Under the pieces are notes generated by a model. It was not told the DNA's origin and made no database searches. It worked only from the letters and a program-made list of their open reading frames with translations. A stretch of 22,147 nt of DNA from Acidobacteriaceae bacterium (GTDB lineage Bacteria; Acidobacteriota; Terriglobia; Terriglobales; Acidobacteriaceae), in contig JAOAPG010000396.1 of the NCBI GenBank assembly GCA_025462785.1, positions 1 to 22,147 of the forward strand, in the 5' to 3' direction. Each line of letters begins with the position of its first letter. Position 1 is the stretch's first letter. A program made the position numbers and the translations under genes. Below are positions 14,584 to 22,147 of this stretch, one piece after another.

Positions 14584-16059
14584 TTAAGCCGGGGCATGTT
14601 GAGCGATTAATCCTAGTGCCGCTTTCAGCCTCGCCACAGTGCGTTGTTTCCCTAAGGCCATCATCACTGCGAATAAGCTCGGTGCGACTCCTTGCCCGGT
14701 TAGTGCTACTCGGGCACCGTTGATTAATACTCCGGCTTTCACATTTTTTTCCGAAGCAAATTCGCGCAAGATCCGTTCTGTTTCCTGCTCAGTAAAGTCA
14801 TCTGCAGCTGTATACCGCTGTCCTAATTCCACGATCATTTGCCGCACACTCTCTTCTTTCAGGAATTTCTCCGCGGCCGCCGGATCGACCGCAAAATCAT
14901 CGGTGAAGAACGCCTGAAAAGACGTCGCGAAATCCTTCAAGCTTCGCGCTCGTGGCTTCAGCAGATCAATCGTCGACAGCAGGTATTCATTATCGCGCTG
15001 CGGATTGAGACCAGCCTTCTTCCATTCCTCTTCAATCAATGGCAGCAACTCTTGTGCAGGGTAGGCACGAATGTATTCGGTGTTGAACCAGTCCAGCTTG
15101 GCGCGGTCAAAGACAGCATTTGACTTGGAAATTCCTTCCAGCCCAAAGAGACGGACCAATTCAGCGTCGACCATCATCTCAGGTGTGCCCTCAGGCGGAG
15201 TCCATCCCATGAGCGCCAGAAAATTGCGGAACGCTTCCGGAACGATCCCCTCATCGCGGTAAGCCATAACGCTGGTTGCACCGTGGCGCTTGCTTAGCCG
15301 GGTCTTATCGGCCCCTAGGATCAGCGGCACATGAGCAAACACCGGCATTGGCGCTCCGATTGCGTTGTAGAGAAGAACCTGTTTGGGCGTGTTCGAGATG
15401 TGATCTGCACCGCGAATAATGTGCGAGATGCGCATATCGATATCATCCGTAACCACACTCAAGTGATAGGTTGGACCGCCATCCGAACGAAGAAGAACAA
15501 AATCTTCCAGCTCCGTATTCGCGAACTCCACTCGACCGAAAACGGCATCCTCAAATGCCGTGCTGCCCGATTCCGGAACGGCAAAGCGTACCAATGCGGA
15601 TTCGCCTGCCGCCCGGCGCCGTGCCGATTCCTCACACGTAAGCTTTCGACAAGTTCCTTCGTATTTCGGAGGACGCCCTCCGGCAGCCGCAATTTGACGC
15701 CGGCGCTCCAGTTCGTCTTTGCTGCAAAAACAATAGTAAGCGTGCCCGGACGCGACCAGCTTAGCGGCATTCGCGCGGTACATCTTCGTGCGCTGGGTTT
15801 GGTAAAACGGTCCTTCGTCCCAGTCCATGCCCAGCCATTTCATTCCTTGCAGGATTCCTTCGATCATTTCTTCAGTGGACCGCTCGAGATCGGTGTCTTC
15901 AATCCGAAGAACCAGCGTTCCCCCAAAATGACGGGCAAACAACCAGTTAAACAACGCAGTTCGCGCCCCGCCGACATGCAGATATCCAGTGGGAGAGGGG
16001 GCGAATCGGACTCGAGGCTTAGTGACTTGCTGAGTAGGTGGAGTTGAGGAGTTTGTCAT
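14584..16059 (-). CDS. gltX: Glutamyl-tRNA synthetase
   Basis: GltX charges tRNA-Glu and, in organisms without GlnRS, tRNA-Gln as well. Class I signatures are present: HVGG at residues 28-31 (the HIGH motif) within PSPTGYLHVGGARTALFN, and RLSKR at 254-258 (the KMSKS motif). A probable zinc site has Cys110 and Cys112 in CFC and Cys137 and Cys142 in CRKLTC; E. coli uses a His as its fourth ligand. The 491-residue length is normal. I start at ATG 16059; the frame is open to a TTG at 16113, but that adds 18 residues before a normal N-terminus. Discrimination between tRNA-Glu and tRNA-Gln cannot be judged. A 173-base divergent gap separates it from the cyclic-di-GMP gene. Confidence 0.97.
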   Translation of the reverse strand: MTNSSTPPTQQVTKPRVRFAPSPTGYLHVGGARTALFNWLFARHFGGTLVLRIEDTDLERSTEEMIEGILQGMKWLGMDWDEGPFYQTQRTKMYRANAAKLVASGHAYYCFCSKDELERRRQIAAAGGRPPKYEGTCRKLTCEESARRRAAGESALVRFAVPESGSTAFEDAVFGRVEFANTELEDFVLLRSDGGPTYHLSVVTDDIDMRISHIIRGADHISNTPKQVLLYNAIGAPMPVFAHVPLILGADKTRLSKRHGATSVMAYRDEGIVPEAFRNFLALMGWTPPEGTPEMMVDAELVRLFGLEGISKSNAVFDRAKLDWFNTEYIRAYPAQELLPLIEEEWKKAGLNPQRDNEYLLSTIDLLKPRARSLKDFATSFQAFFTDDFAVDPAAAEKFLKEESVRQMIVELGQRYTAADDFTEQETERILREFASEKNVKAGVLINGARVALTGQGVAPSLFAVMMALGKQRTVARLKAALGLIAQHAPA

Positions 16060-16232
16060 TTCCAGGGTAACCAATTGCGATGTTACGGTTGCCGCAAAAG
16101 TAACGTCAAGCAAAAGGTAAGAAGATACAGGCTCAGCTTTGTGTCCATATCCATAAAAACCCCTATTCCTTTGGTGGGTCTGTGCCCCTTTATTCTATTG
16201 TTTTGCGCTCAATCGTATGAAAGCATTGTAGG

Positions 16233-19200
16233 TTGACGGTTCCCGTTTCGACGTCTCGGACGAGCCCGGAACCCAGGAGAGACCTTTCCAGATTGGAAAC
16301 CTTAGCCATCACCACCGTGATCGTGCCGGGCGTAGTCGCTTTATTGCTCTTCCTGGTCTTCACTTATCTTTACGAGCAAAGCCGCCAGCCATATTTCCGT
16401 GCATGGCAAGTTGGTTGGGCCGCCTACACGCTTCACTTTGCCCTCGACGCCTGGAGCACGTTGCGTGTACCCAACGCCATCCTCTCGTTTGTTGCGTCTT
16501 TGTTACTGGTGGTAATGGCGCTCAGCATATTCGTGTCCACGCGTCTCATGCGCAGGATGACGGGTCCAGAGCGGCGTGAGGCATTCCGTCTACGCTGGTA
16601 CGAGGCCCTCTTGGGCGTCGCGGGGGTATTGGTCGCATACTGGAATCTGCGAGCACATCTCACAAATGGCATTTTCCGGCCGGAAGTTTTGCCCAATCCA
16701 CATTTCCGATTGGAAATTGGCCTTGCGGCCGTGCTTCTCTATTCCTCTTTTTATTTCTATCGTCACGGTCATCGGAAGAATTCAATTGCGTTCACCTTGC
16801 TGGCCGTCTCCCTGGCATTCTGGGCGATGTTAATGGCGGTGGGCCAGTTCCACAGTTCCATTCTTGAGATGTTCGGCGTCGCCGGTCACCTGTTAGGTCC
16901 TCTCCCGCAAATGCTGCTGGGAATCGCAATGGTGATGGTGCTGTTTGAGAACGAACGCAACGCCGTGCAAGAGAACGCTCTGGCGTTTTCGACTTTGGGT
17001 TCTGACCCAATGCGCCTGCTTGCAGCCGAGGAATTAGTACCGAGCATGCAAAGCATACTCGACCGCCTGGTGGCGCCTTTGCCCACCGATCGAGCGGCAA
17101 TTTGCATGACCGAGCGGTGGCGTCCCGTGTTGCCGTCTGTGCAGCGCGGTTTCTCTGCTGAATTCGCGAGCAAGCTCGAAAGGAGCGGAGCGGGAGAATA
17201 TATTTGCGAACTCGCGTACAAACGCGGAGGGTTCGTCACTTTCCAAAATGTATCCGAAATGGCGGAGCCGCTTCCCGCATTTCCTGGAGGAAAGTTCGAG
17301 CAGTTCCGGTTGCTGCTTGCGGAAGAGAACATTCGCAACCTCACAGCCGTAAGCCTGCAAACTCGGGAAAATAACTTCGGCGTGATTCTGTTTCCTCATG
17401 CCGAACGCCGCGTCTTTGGATCATCCAACCTGCGGCTGCTAATTGGTCTCGCCCTGCAAATCGGATTGACGATGGAAAATTATGTCGTCATGCATGATAC
17501 GCAACGCCGCACGAAGGAGTACGAGTTACTTACGCAAATTGGACAGGTAATCAGCTCGCGGCTTGATCAGGACGAAGTGCTGCGCGCCATTCACGAAGAG
17601 TTAGGTCAGATTTTTGATACCAGCAACTTTTATATCGCTTTCCAGGACGGCGAAACCATCCGCTTTGAGCTTGAGGTAGAAAGAGGCCAGGTTCTTCCGA
17701 AACGATCCCGGAAAGTTGCAAATGCCCTGACCGAGTACGTGATTCGTAGCGGACAACCATTGCTGATTCGATCGGACCTGGAGAAGGTACGCGAGCGACT
17801 GGGAGTTACTCACACTCCCGCGGAACCAGCGAAATGCTTTTGTGCCGCTCCCATTGTGTTTGGCGGAAAGCCTTGCGGGCTTATGGCAGCAATGAGCACG
17901 GAGCGCGAATTTGTCTTTGAGCAACGCGACATGGAAGTGTTGCAGACCGCCGCCGGACAGGTTTCGGTTGCAGTCGAAAATGCCCGCCTCTTTGCTGAAG
18001 AGCAACGCCGGTCTCGCCATTTGGCTTTTCTAAACAGCATTTCGAAAACGGCAATTTCGAGCGAAGACTCGGAACAGATGCTGGCCGAAATCGTGGGTCA
18101 CATCCAAAGAAACTTCCGCTTTGACCACATCGGTATTGGCATCCTCGATTATGCAACCAAGGATATTGAGATAAAGGCCGAGGCAGGAACAACTGCTAAG
18201 ACGCTGGGGAAACGAATCCCTCTGGGCGTTGGAATTTTAGGGCGAGTGGCGCGAACCGGGGAGACGGCCCTAGTACAGACGAGCGGCAATGCTCCCTTGC
18301 AAGGGATATTGCCTACGTCTCGGGCGGTCTTGTGCATCCCGATCGCGTATGGCGACACATTGCTCGGAGTGTTGAACGTTGAAAGCCAGAATGAAGATGC
18401 CTTCGCACCGCAGGACGTGCTCATCATGAACACGCTGGCGGACCTGCTAGCCACGGCTCTCCATAATTCGTTCGATTATCAGAAGCTGCAGCAGCAGTCC
18501 ATCACCGATAGTCTTACCGGAATCAAGACGCGGCGATTTTTTTGGGAAGCTCTTTCTTCGGAATGGAGACGCGCGTCCCGTTCGGGACGGCCTTTTTCAG
18601 TAGTCCTGATCGATCTTGACAAATTCAAAGAGGTCAATGACTCATTGGGCCATCTAGAAGGAGACTTGGTGTTAGCCAGGGTGGGCCGCCTGCTTGAGCA
18701 AAGGTGCAGGCAATCTAATGTTGTGGCCCGTTACGGCGGCGACGAATTCATAATCCTGATGCCGGAAACAGGAGCAGAGCAGGCCCAGATTCTAGCCGAA
18801 CGCCTGCGCCTCTGGCTGGCAACCGATCCCATGCTGAGCGAACACCACATTACCGGAAGCTTCGGTGTCGCAAGCTATCCGGTTCACGGGCTCTCGGCGG
18901 AAGATATTATCCGAGTCGCTGATGCTGGTATGTATGTGTCAAAGCACGCGGGAGGAGACCGTGTTTCCGCTGCTGAGGAGTATGTCGAAAGCGAAAGCGG
19001 TGCGGTTCATCGCCAGCTGATTTCCGGCTACATCGAAGGGTTCCTGCAGCGCCAGCATACCGGCCCGGAGCATCTGGAAGAACTGATCGGCACGTTGAAG
19101 CAGTTTGTCGCCCAGGACGGTCGTGACCTTCAACTGTTGAAGGATTCCATAGAAGCTCTCGCTCACGCCGCAGAACTACGGGAATCACATAGTGCCGGTC

Positions 19201-19706
19201 ACGGCCAGATCGTATCGAGATATTGCGAGGTAATGGGCCGTGCTCTCGGCTTTTCTCCTGAGGACCTCTCTAACTTGATATACGCTTCCCGCGTTCACGA
19301 TGTCGGCAAGATTTTTGTGCCAGAGCGCATCCTTAACAAGTCGGGGCCTCTCACCGAGGAAGAGTTCTATTTCGTCAGAATGCATGCTCACTTGGGCGCG
19401 GAAATCTGCAGTGCGATTCCGGGCAGCGCGGAAACACAAAAAGCAATTGAATGCCATCACGAAGCATTTGATGGATCGGGATATCCAGCGGGATTGCGCG
19501 GGGAAGAAATTCCGCTTTGGAGCCGCATTATTGCGATCGCGGATGCTTTCACGAATATGACAACCGAACACTCGTTTGCACCCGCACGAACCAGCGATCA
19601 AGCGCTTGCGGAGTTGAGCAAGTTAAGCGGAATTCGCTATGACGGAATGCTGGTACGCATTCTCATGCGCGAACTTAAGGCCGAGCGCGCTTCGTCCAAC
19701 CTATAA
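16233..19706 (+). CDS. Membrane-bound triple-GAF GGDEF and HD-GYP cyclic-di-GMP protein
   Basis: The 1157-residue protein could both make and break cyclic-di-GMP. An N-terminal membrane domain (about 23-235) has about seven spans. Three GAF-like domains follow, at about 255-405, 430-590 and 600-750. The GGDEF domain starts at ITDSLTG (757) and has an intact GGDEF at 835-839. The inhibitory I-site position reads RQSN instead of RxxD, so product inhibition may be weak or absent. The HD-GYP domain (about 975-1150) has HDVGK with His1022 and Asp1023, HH at about 1077-1078 and DGSGYP with GYP at 1083-1085, so it looks catalytic. Start choice is uncertain: TTG 16233 is the longest, with TTG 16293 as an alternative. 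No neighbour suggests its signal. Confidence 0.93.
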   Translation: MTVPVSTSRTSPEPRRDLSRLETLAITTVIVPGVVALLLFLVFTYLYEQSRQPYFRAWQVGWAAYTLHFALDAWSTLRVPNAILSFVASLLLVVMALSIFVSTRLMRRMTGPERREAFRLRWYEALLGVAGVLVAYWNLRAHLTNGIFRPEVLPNPHFRLEIGLAAVLLYSSFYFYRHGHRKNSIAFTLLAVSLAFWAMLMAVGQFHSSILEMFGVAGHLLGPLPQMLLGIAMVMVLFENERNAVQENALAFSTLGSDPMRLLAAEELVPSMQSILDRLVAPLPTDRAAICMTERWRPVLPSVQRGFSAEFASKLERSGAGEYICELAYKRGGFVTFQNVSEMAEPLPAFPGGKFEQFRLLLAEENIRNLTAVSLQTRENNFGVILFPHAERRVFGSSNLRLLIGLALQIGLTMENYVVMHDTQRRTKEYELLTQIGQVISSRLDQDEVLRAIHEELGQIFDTSNFYIAFQDGETIRFELEVERGQVLPKRSRKVANALTEYVIRSGQPLLIRSDLEKVRERLGVTHTPAEPAKCFCAAPIVFGGKPCGLMAAMSTEREFVFEQRDMEVLQTAAGQVSVAVENARLFAEEQRRSRHLAFLNSISKTAISSEDSEQMLAEIVGHIQRNFRFDHIGIGILDYATKDIEIKAEAGTTAKTLGKRIPLGVGILGRVARTGETALVQTSGNAPLQGILPTSRAVLCIPIAYGDTLLGVLNVESQNEDAFAPQDVLIMNTLADLLATALHNSFDYQKLQQQSITDSLTGIKTRRFFWEALSSEWRRASRSGRPFSVVLIDLDKFKEVNDSLGHLEGDLVLARVGRLLEQRCRQSNVVARYGGDEFIILMPETGAEQAQILAERLRLWLATDPMLSEHHITGSFGVASYPVHGLSAEDIIRVADAGMYVSKHAGGDRVSAAEEYVESESGAVHRQLISGYIEGFLQRQHTGPEHLEELIGTLKQFVAQDGRDLQLLKDSIEALAHAAELRESHSAGHGQIVSRYCEVMGRALGFSPEDLSNLIYASRVHDVGKIFVPERILNKSGPLTEEEFYFVRMHAHLGAEICSAIPGSAETQKAIECHHEAFDGSGYPAGLRGEEIPLWSRIIAIADAFTNMTTEHSFAPARTSDQALAELSKLSGIRYDGMLVRILMRELKAERASSNL

Positions 19707-19754
19707 AGCTAGTCCTACTTGAAACTTCTCTTCTGAAACCTGACACTAACTTCC

Positions 19755-20531
19755 ATGAACATTTCTCTGGACGGTAAAGTTGCGCTCATCACCGGGGGTT
19801 CGCGCGGAATCGGGGCCGCAACGGTTCGGATGTTTGTCGCTGCGGGTGCTCGCGTTCTCTTCAACTATGAAAAAGCCAAGGTGCAATCCGAAGAACTGGT
19901 ACTGGAACTCGGTAATGACAACTCTGCGACGGTGGCATGCAATCTTTCCGGAACAGAAACTGCTCGCGACTTGGTGGCAGCGACAGTTAAACGCTTTGGC
20001 CGGCTGGATATTCTCGTTGCCAACCACGGCGTCTGGCCCGCCGAGAATGCCCCGATCGATCAAATGTCGGATCTGCAATGGGCCAACACAGTTGCTATTA
20101 ATCTTGACAGTGTTTTTGGCTTGATTAAACACTCGGTTGCGCAGATGAAGACGCAAGAGAAGTCTGGTGGCGCGACCGGCCATATTGTCCTGGTGAGCTC
20201 GACGGCCGGGCAGCGTGGAGAGGCCTTCCACTGTGACTACGCAGCTACCAAGGGAGCGCTTATCAGCATGGTGAAGGGCCTTTCCACTGAACTCGCCCGC
20301 AATCGTATTTACGTGAATTGCGTGGCACCTGGCTGGGTTGCGACCGACATGTCCGCTCCTGCTCTACAGAACTCTAGGACTCGCGAAACGATCTTCGGAA
20401 ACATACCCTTGGGCCGGGTCGGAAGGCCCGAGGAGATTGCAGCCCCAATCCTTTTTCTTTGCACGCCACACGCCGGTTTCATCACGGGAGAGATCTTTAA
20501 CGTCAATGGAGGAGCTGTTCTGGTGGGTTAG
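19755..20531 (+). CDS. Short-chain dehydrogenase/reductase, FabG-like
   Basis: This is a classical SDR of 258 residues. The cofactor motif TGGSRGIG is at residues 13-20, the NHG variant of NNAG at 90-92, and the catalytic tetrad is Asn116, Ser149, Tyr162 and Lys166. The VAPGWVATDM block (about 195-204) and GEIFNVNGG end are typical of 3-oxoacyl-ACP reductases and related enzymes. An Asn-Tyr-Glu after the second strand, in place of an acidic residue, suggests NADPH preference, but this is weak. The substrate cannot be fixed from sequence: FabG activity or a sugar/alcohol dehydrogenase are both possible. It lies 48 bases after the cyclic-di-GMP gene without an obvious Shine-Dalgarno. Confidence 0.9.
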   Translation: MNISLDGKVALITGGSRGIGAATVRMFVAAGARVLFNYEKAKVQSEELVLELGNDNSATVACNLSGTETARDLVAATVKRFGRLDILVANHGVWPAENAPIDQMSDLQWANTVAINLDSVFGLIKHSVAQMKTQEKSGGATGHIVLVSSTAGQRGEAFHCDYAATKGALISMVKGLSTELARNRIYVNCVAPGWVATDMSAPALQNSRTRETIFGNIPLGRVGRPEEIAAPILFLCTPHAGFITGEIFNVNGGAVLVG

Positions 20532-20626
20532 TCGACTCCAGAGCCTGATCCGTTTCCGCACAAGCAAACGCTCCGGAATAGCGGAGGCAGCTACAATTGG
20601 CGTGACCGCGTCTAACCGTTGAAAGC

Positions 20627-21454
20627 ATGAAGTACTTCCTCCTCTTTGTCCTAGTGGCAGTGTCGCTGAGATCCCTGGTCGTCGGTCAGGGAAGCGAATC
20701 CGTGCCAAGTGCTTCTTCATTACCTGCCGCTCCCCAGAATCAGCAACCCGATCAGCAAAATGCGCTTAAGGCGAAAGCCTTGCTCGATCAAATGATTCAG
20801 GCTTTAGGCGGCCAAGCTTATCTCAACATTCAGGACATCTCGCAAGAGGGGCGCACCTACAGCTTCCATCTTGGTCGGCCCAATAGTGCAGGAACGATAT
20901 TCTGGCGCTTCTACAAGTTCCCGGACAAAGATCGGGTAGAACTGACCAAAAAACGCGACGTAGTCGAGATATTTAACGGCGAAAAAGGCTACGAGATCAC
21001 GTACAAGGGCACCCGCCCGAATGACGATAAGGAACTCGCTGACTATCTACGAAGGCGCCACTATGCCCTCGATTGGGTGCTTCGACATTGGCTATCGGAA
21101 CCCGGAGTCGCGTTGTTCTACGAGGGGCAAACAGTCGCCGATCAAAAGGCTGCTGAGCAGATCACCATCATGAATTCGAAAAATGAAGGGGTGACTTTGT
21201 ACATAGACATCAACACTCATCTTCCGGTGAAAAAGAGCTTCTCCTGGCGCGATCCAACCGATAAACAACGCAATGTCGAAGACGAAATCTACGATAACTA
21301 CCGTCCAATTCAGGGTGTCATGACGCCCTTCGACGTAACGCGCTACTACAACGGAGACATGTCGAACCAGCGCTTTATGACCGCAGTCAGCTTTAACAAG
21401 GGCCTGAACGACTCGATGTTTGACGCCAATCCCACGAATGCCTCAAAAAAATGA
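20627..21454 (+). CDS. Exported LolA-like (outer-membrane lipoprotein-sorting fold) hypothetical protein
   Basis: A signal peptide (residues 1 to about 20, ending LVVGQG) precedes a Gln/Pro/Ser-rich linker and a domain of about 225 residues starting near KAKALLDQMIQALGG. The pattern of long strands (VVEIFNGEKGYEITYKG, EGVTLYIDINTHLPVKKSF, EDEIYDNYRPIQGVMTPFDV) fits a half-barrel LolA/LolB-like fold, common among uncharacterised exported proteins of Acidobacteriota. The THLPVKKSF and GVMTPF phrases recur in that group. There is no lipobox cysteine, so it is probably soluble in the periplasm. A true role in lipoprotein transport is unproven. It is 95 bases downstream of the SDR and upstream of lpxC on the same strand. 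Confidence 0.72.
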   Translation: MKYFLLFVLVAVSLRSLVVGQGSESVPSASSLPAAPQNQQPDQQNALKAKALLDQMIQALGGQAYLNIQDISQEGRTYSFHLGRPNSAGTIFWRFYKFPDKDRVELTKKRDVVEIFNGEKGYEITYKGTRPNDDKELADYLRRRHYALDWVLRHWLSEPGVALFYEGQTVADQKAAEQITIMNSKNEGVTLYIDINTHLPVKKSFSWRDPTDKQRNVEDEIYDNYRPIQGVMTPFDVTRYYNGDMSNQRFMTAVSFNKGLNDSMFDANPTNASKK

Positions 21455-21535
21455 CATTTGTGAGTCTCGCGAATTAAGCTATTTATTCTTAGCAACTTAG
21501 CTCAGCAACTCACACCGCCAGCTCCGCTTTCAGCC

Positions 21536-21563
21536 GTGACTGTGGCTATTTTGCCACAGTCAC
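21536..21563 (+). terminator. Perfect 11-bp hairpin between the LolA-like gene and lpxC
   Basis: GTGACTGTGGC and GCCACAGTCAC are perfect arms around the loop TATTTT. The next bases, AGTTTCT, hold only a short T-rich stretch. It could end transcription of the LolA-like gene, whose stop is 82 bases upstream, or act as a leader structure before lpxC, whose coding begins about 50 bases downstream. Confidence 0.5.
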
Positions 21564-21615
21564 AGTTTCTAAGATGCCTGTAATCTTTAGGCACATCGCA
21601 ACTTAAAACATCCTT

Positions 21616-22147
21616 CTGAGACACGAACAAACAATCCGCTCGGCAGTGGAGTGCCGCGGCATAGGTCTACATAGCGGAGCCCCGGTTTCCCTCCGCATAC
21701 TTCCCGCTCCCGCTGGATCCGGCATTGTTTTCCGTCGTTCTGATCTGGACGACTTCGAGGTTGAAGCCACTGGCCGCAATGTGGCACGCGTCAGTTACGC
21801 GACCAGCCTGATGAAAAAGGGAGTGCTCATCTCCACTACCGAGCACGTTCTCTCCGCCTTCATCGGTACTGGGATCGATAATGCAATTGTCGAGCTCGAC
21901 AATCTTGAGCTTCCGATCCTGGACGGCAGCGCCCAGCCGTTTGTGGAACTCATCCGCAAGGTTGGGATCCGCGCCCAACGTCGCCCTCGTACTTATCTCA
22001 GAATTCTTCGTGAACTGGAACTGCGCGAAGGTGACAAATTTATTGGGGTTTATCCGGCCGAAAGTTACTCCGTTTGCTACACCATTAACTTCCCTCACCC
22101 TCTCATCGGAAAAGAAACGTTTTGCGTGGATCTCTCCGACGGAAATT
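21616..22147 (+). CDS. lpxC: UDP-3-O-acyl-N-acetylglucosamine deacetylase LpxC, N-terminal part
   Basis: LpxC is the committed, zinc-dependent deacetylase of lipid A synthesis. Visible landmarks are EQTIRSAVECRGIGLHSG at the N-terminus, ISTTEHVLSA with the general base Glu and first zinc-ligand His, and LDGSAQPFV. The gene runs off the right edge, so the remaining zinc ligands are not seen. The start is a problem: after the in-frame TAA at 21604-21606 there is no ATG, GTG or TTG before the conserved region. CTG at 21616 fits the N-terminus best and puts Glu/His at 76/77, against 78/79 in E. coli. GTG 21646 would cut into the conserved strand. An ATG at 21574 is in frame but lies before the TAA. 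Confidence 0.92.
   Translation, partial: MRHEQTIRSAVECRGIGLHSGAPVSLRILPAPAGSGIVFRRSDLDDFEVEATGRNVARVSYATSLMKKGVLISTTEHVLSAFIGTGIDNAIVELDNLELPILDGSAQPFVELIRKVGIRAQRRPRTYLRILRELELREGDKFIGVYPAESYSVCYTINFPHPLIGKETFCVDLSDGN

Noticed and set aside
15331..16047. 238-codon plus-strand frame antisense to gltX
   Set aside because: It has no recognisable domain and an Arg/Ser/His-rich composition typical of an antisense shadow; gltX is intact on the other strand.
16060..16232. Search for promoters or RNA in the gltX/cyclic-di-GMP gap
   Set aside because: Only poorly spaced hexamers such as TTGCGC and TATGAA, 7 bases apart, were seen; nothing supportable.
19746..20231. 161-codon minus-strand frame opposite the SDR
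   Set aside because: It covers a conserved SDR gene, and its composition and lack of motifs indicate a shadow.
21667..22098. 143-codon minus-strand frame at the right edge
   Set aside because: The plus strand here encodes unmistakable LpxC, including the TEHVLSA motif.
1..22147. Mobile elements, CRISPR arrays, tRNA genes or defence genes
   Set aside because: No transposase, integrase, repeat-spacer pattern or tRNA-like T-loop in intergenic DNA was found by reading.

Overview
The window looks like chromosomal DNA of an Acidobacteriota member (Koribacter-like, order Terriglobales or a relative). This is an inference from gene content: a winged-helix/membrane one-component regulator, a DUF4097 beta-solenoid protein, a secreted M13 peptidase, a TonB-family protein, LpxI rather than LpxH, and many GTG/TTG starts. 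I see no rRNA, tRNA, CRISPR array, insertion sequence or phage gene. Most genes are ordinary core functions in short operons.

Region by region. (1) 1-1401, minus strand: a small predicted membrane protein, miaA (tRNA dimethylallyltransferase) and the start of a secreted glycoside hydrolase family 3 protein that runs off the left edge. (2) 1489-5346, plus strand: a winged-helix regulator fused to a membrane domain, a DUF4097 protein and an M13 metallopeptidase, meeting a minus-strand TonB-like protein (5356-6438) tail to tail. (3) 6706-10991, minus strand: a lipid A block in the order fabZ, lpxA, lpxI, DinB-like protein, Gfo/Idh/MocA oxidoreductase. A small plus-strand ORF lies between lpxA and lpxI. 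(4) 11085-14575, plus strand: an M20 carboxypeptidase, then a likely operon tatA, ccdA, TlpA-like thioredoxin and a DsbD-alpha-like protein behind a good sigma70-type promoter. (5) 14584-16059, minus strand: gltX. (6) 16233-21454, plus strand: a very large membrane protein with three GAF domains, GGDEF and HD-GYP, then an SDR and a LolA-like exported protein. (7) 21616-22147: the N-terminal half of lpxC, preceded by a perfect 11-bp hairpin and lacking an ordinary start codon.

Two functional themes stand out. The first is outer-membrane lipid A synthesis: FabZ, LpxA, LpxC and LpxI, plus an oxidoreductase placed like GnnA of species that make diamino-sugar lipid A. The second is an envelope thiol-redox module that looks like DsbD split into its three domains as separate genes beside TatA. 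I found no clearly unprecedented system. The best leads are the lpxC start, the GnnA-like candidate without a visible GnnB, the split DsbD/TatA operon with a palindrome over its promoter, and the small conserved-looking ORF inside the lpx block.
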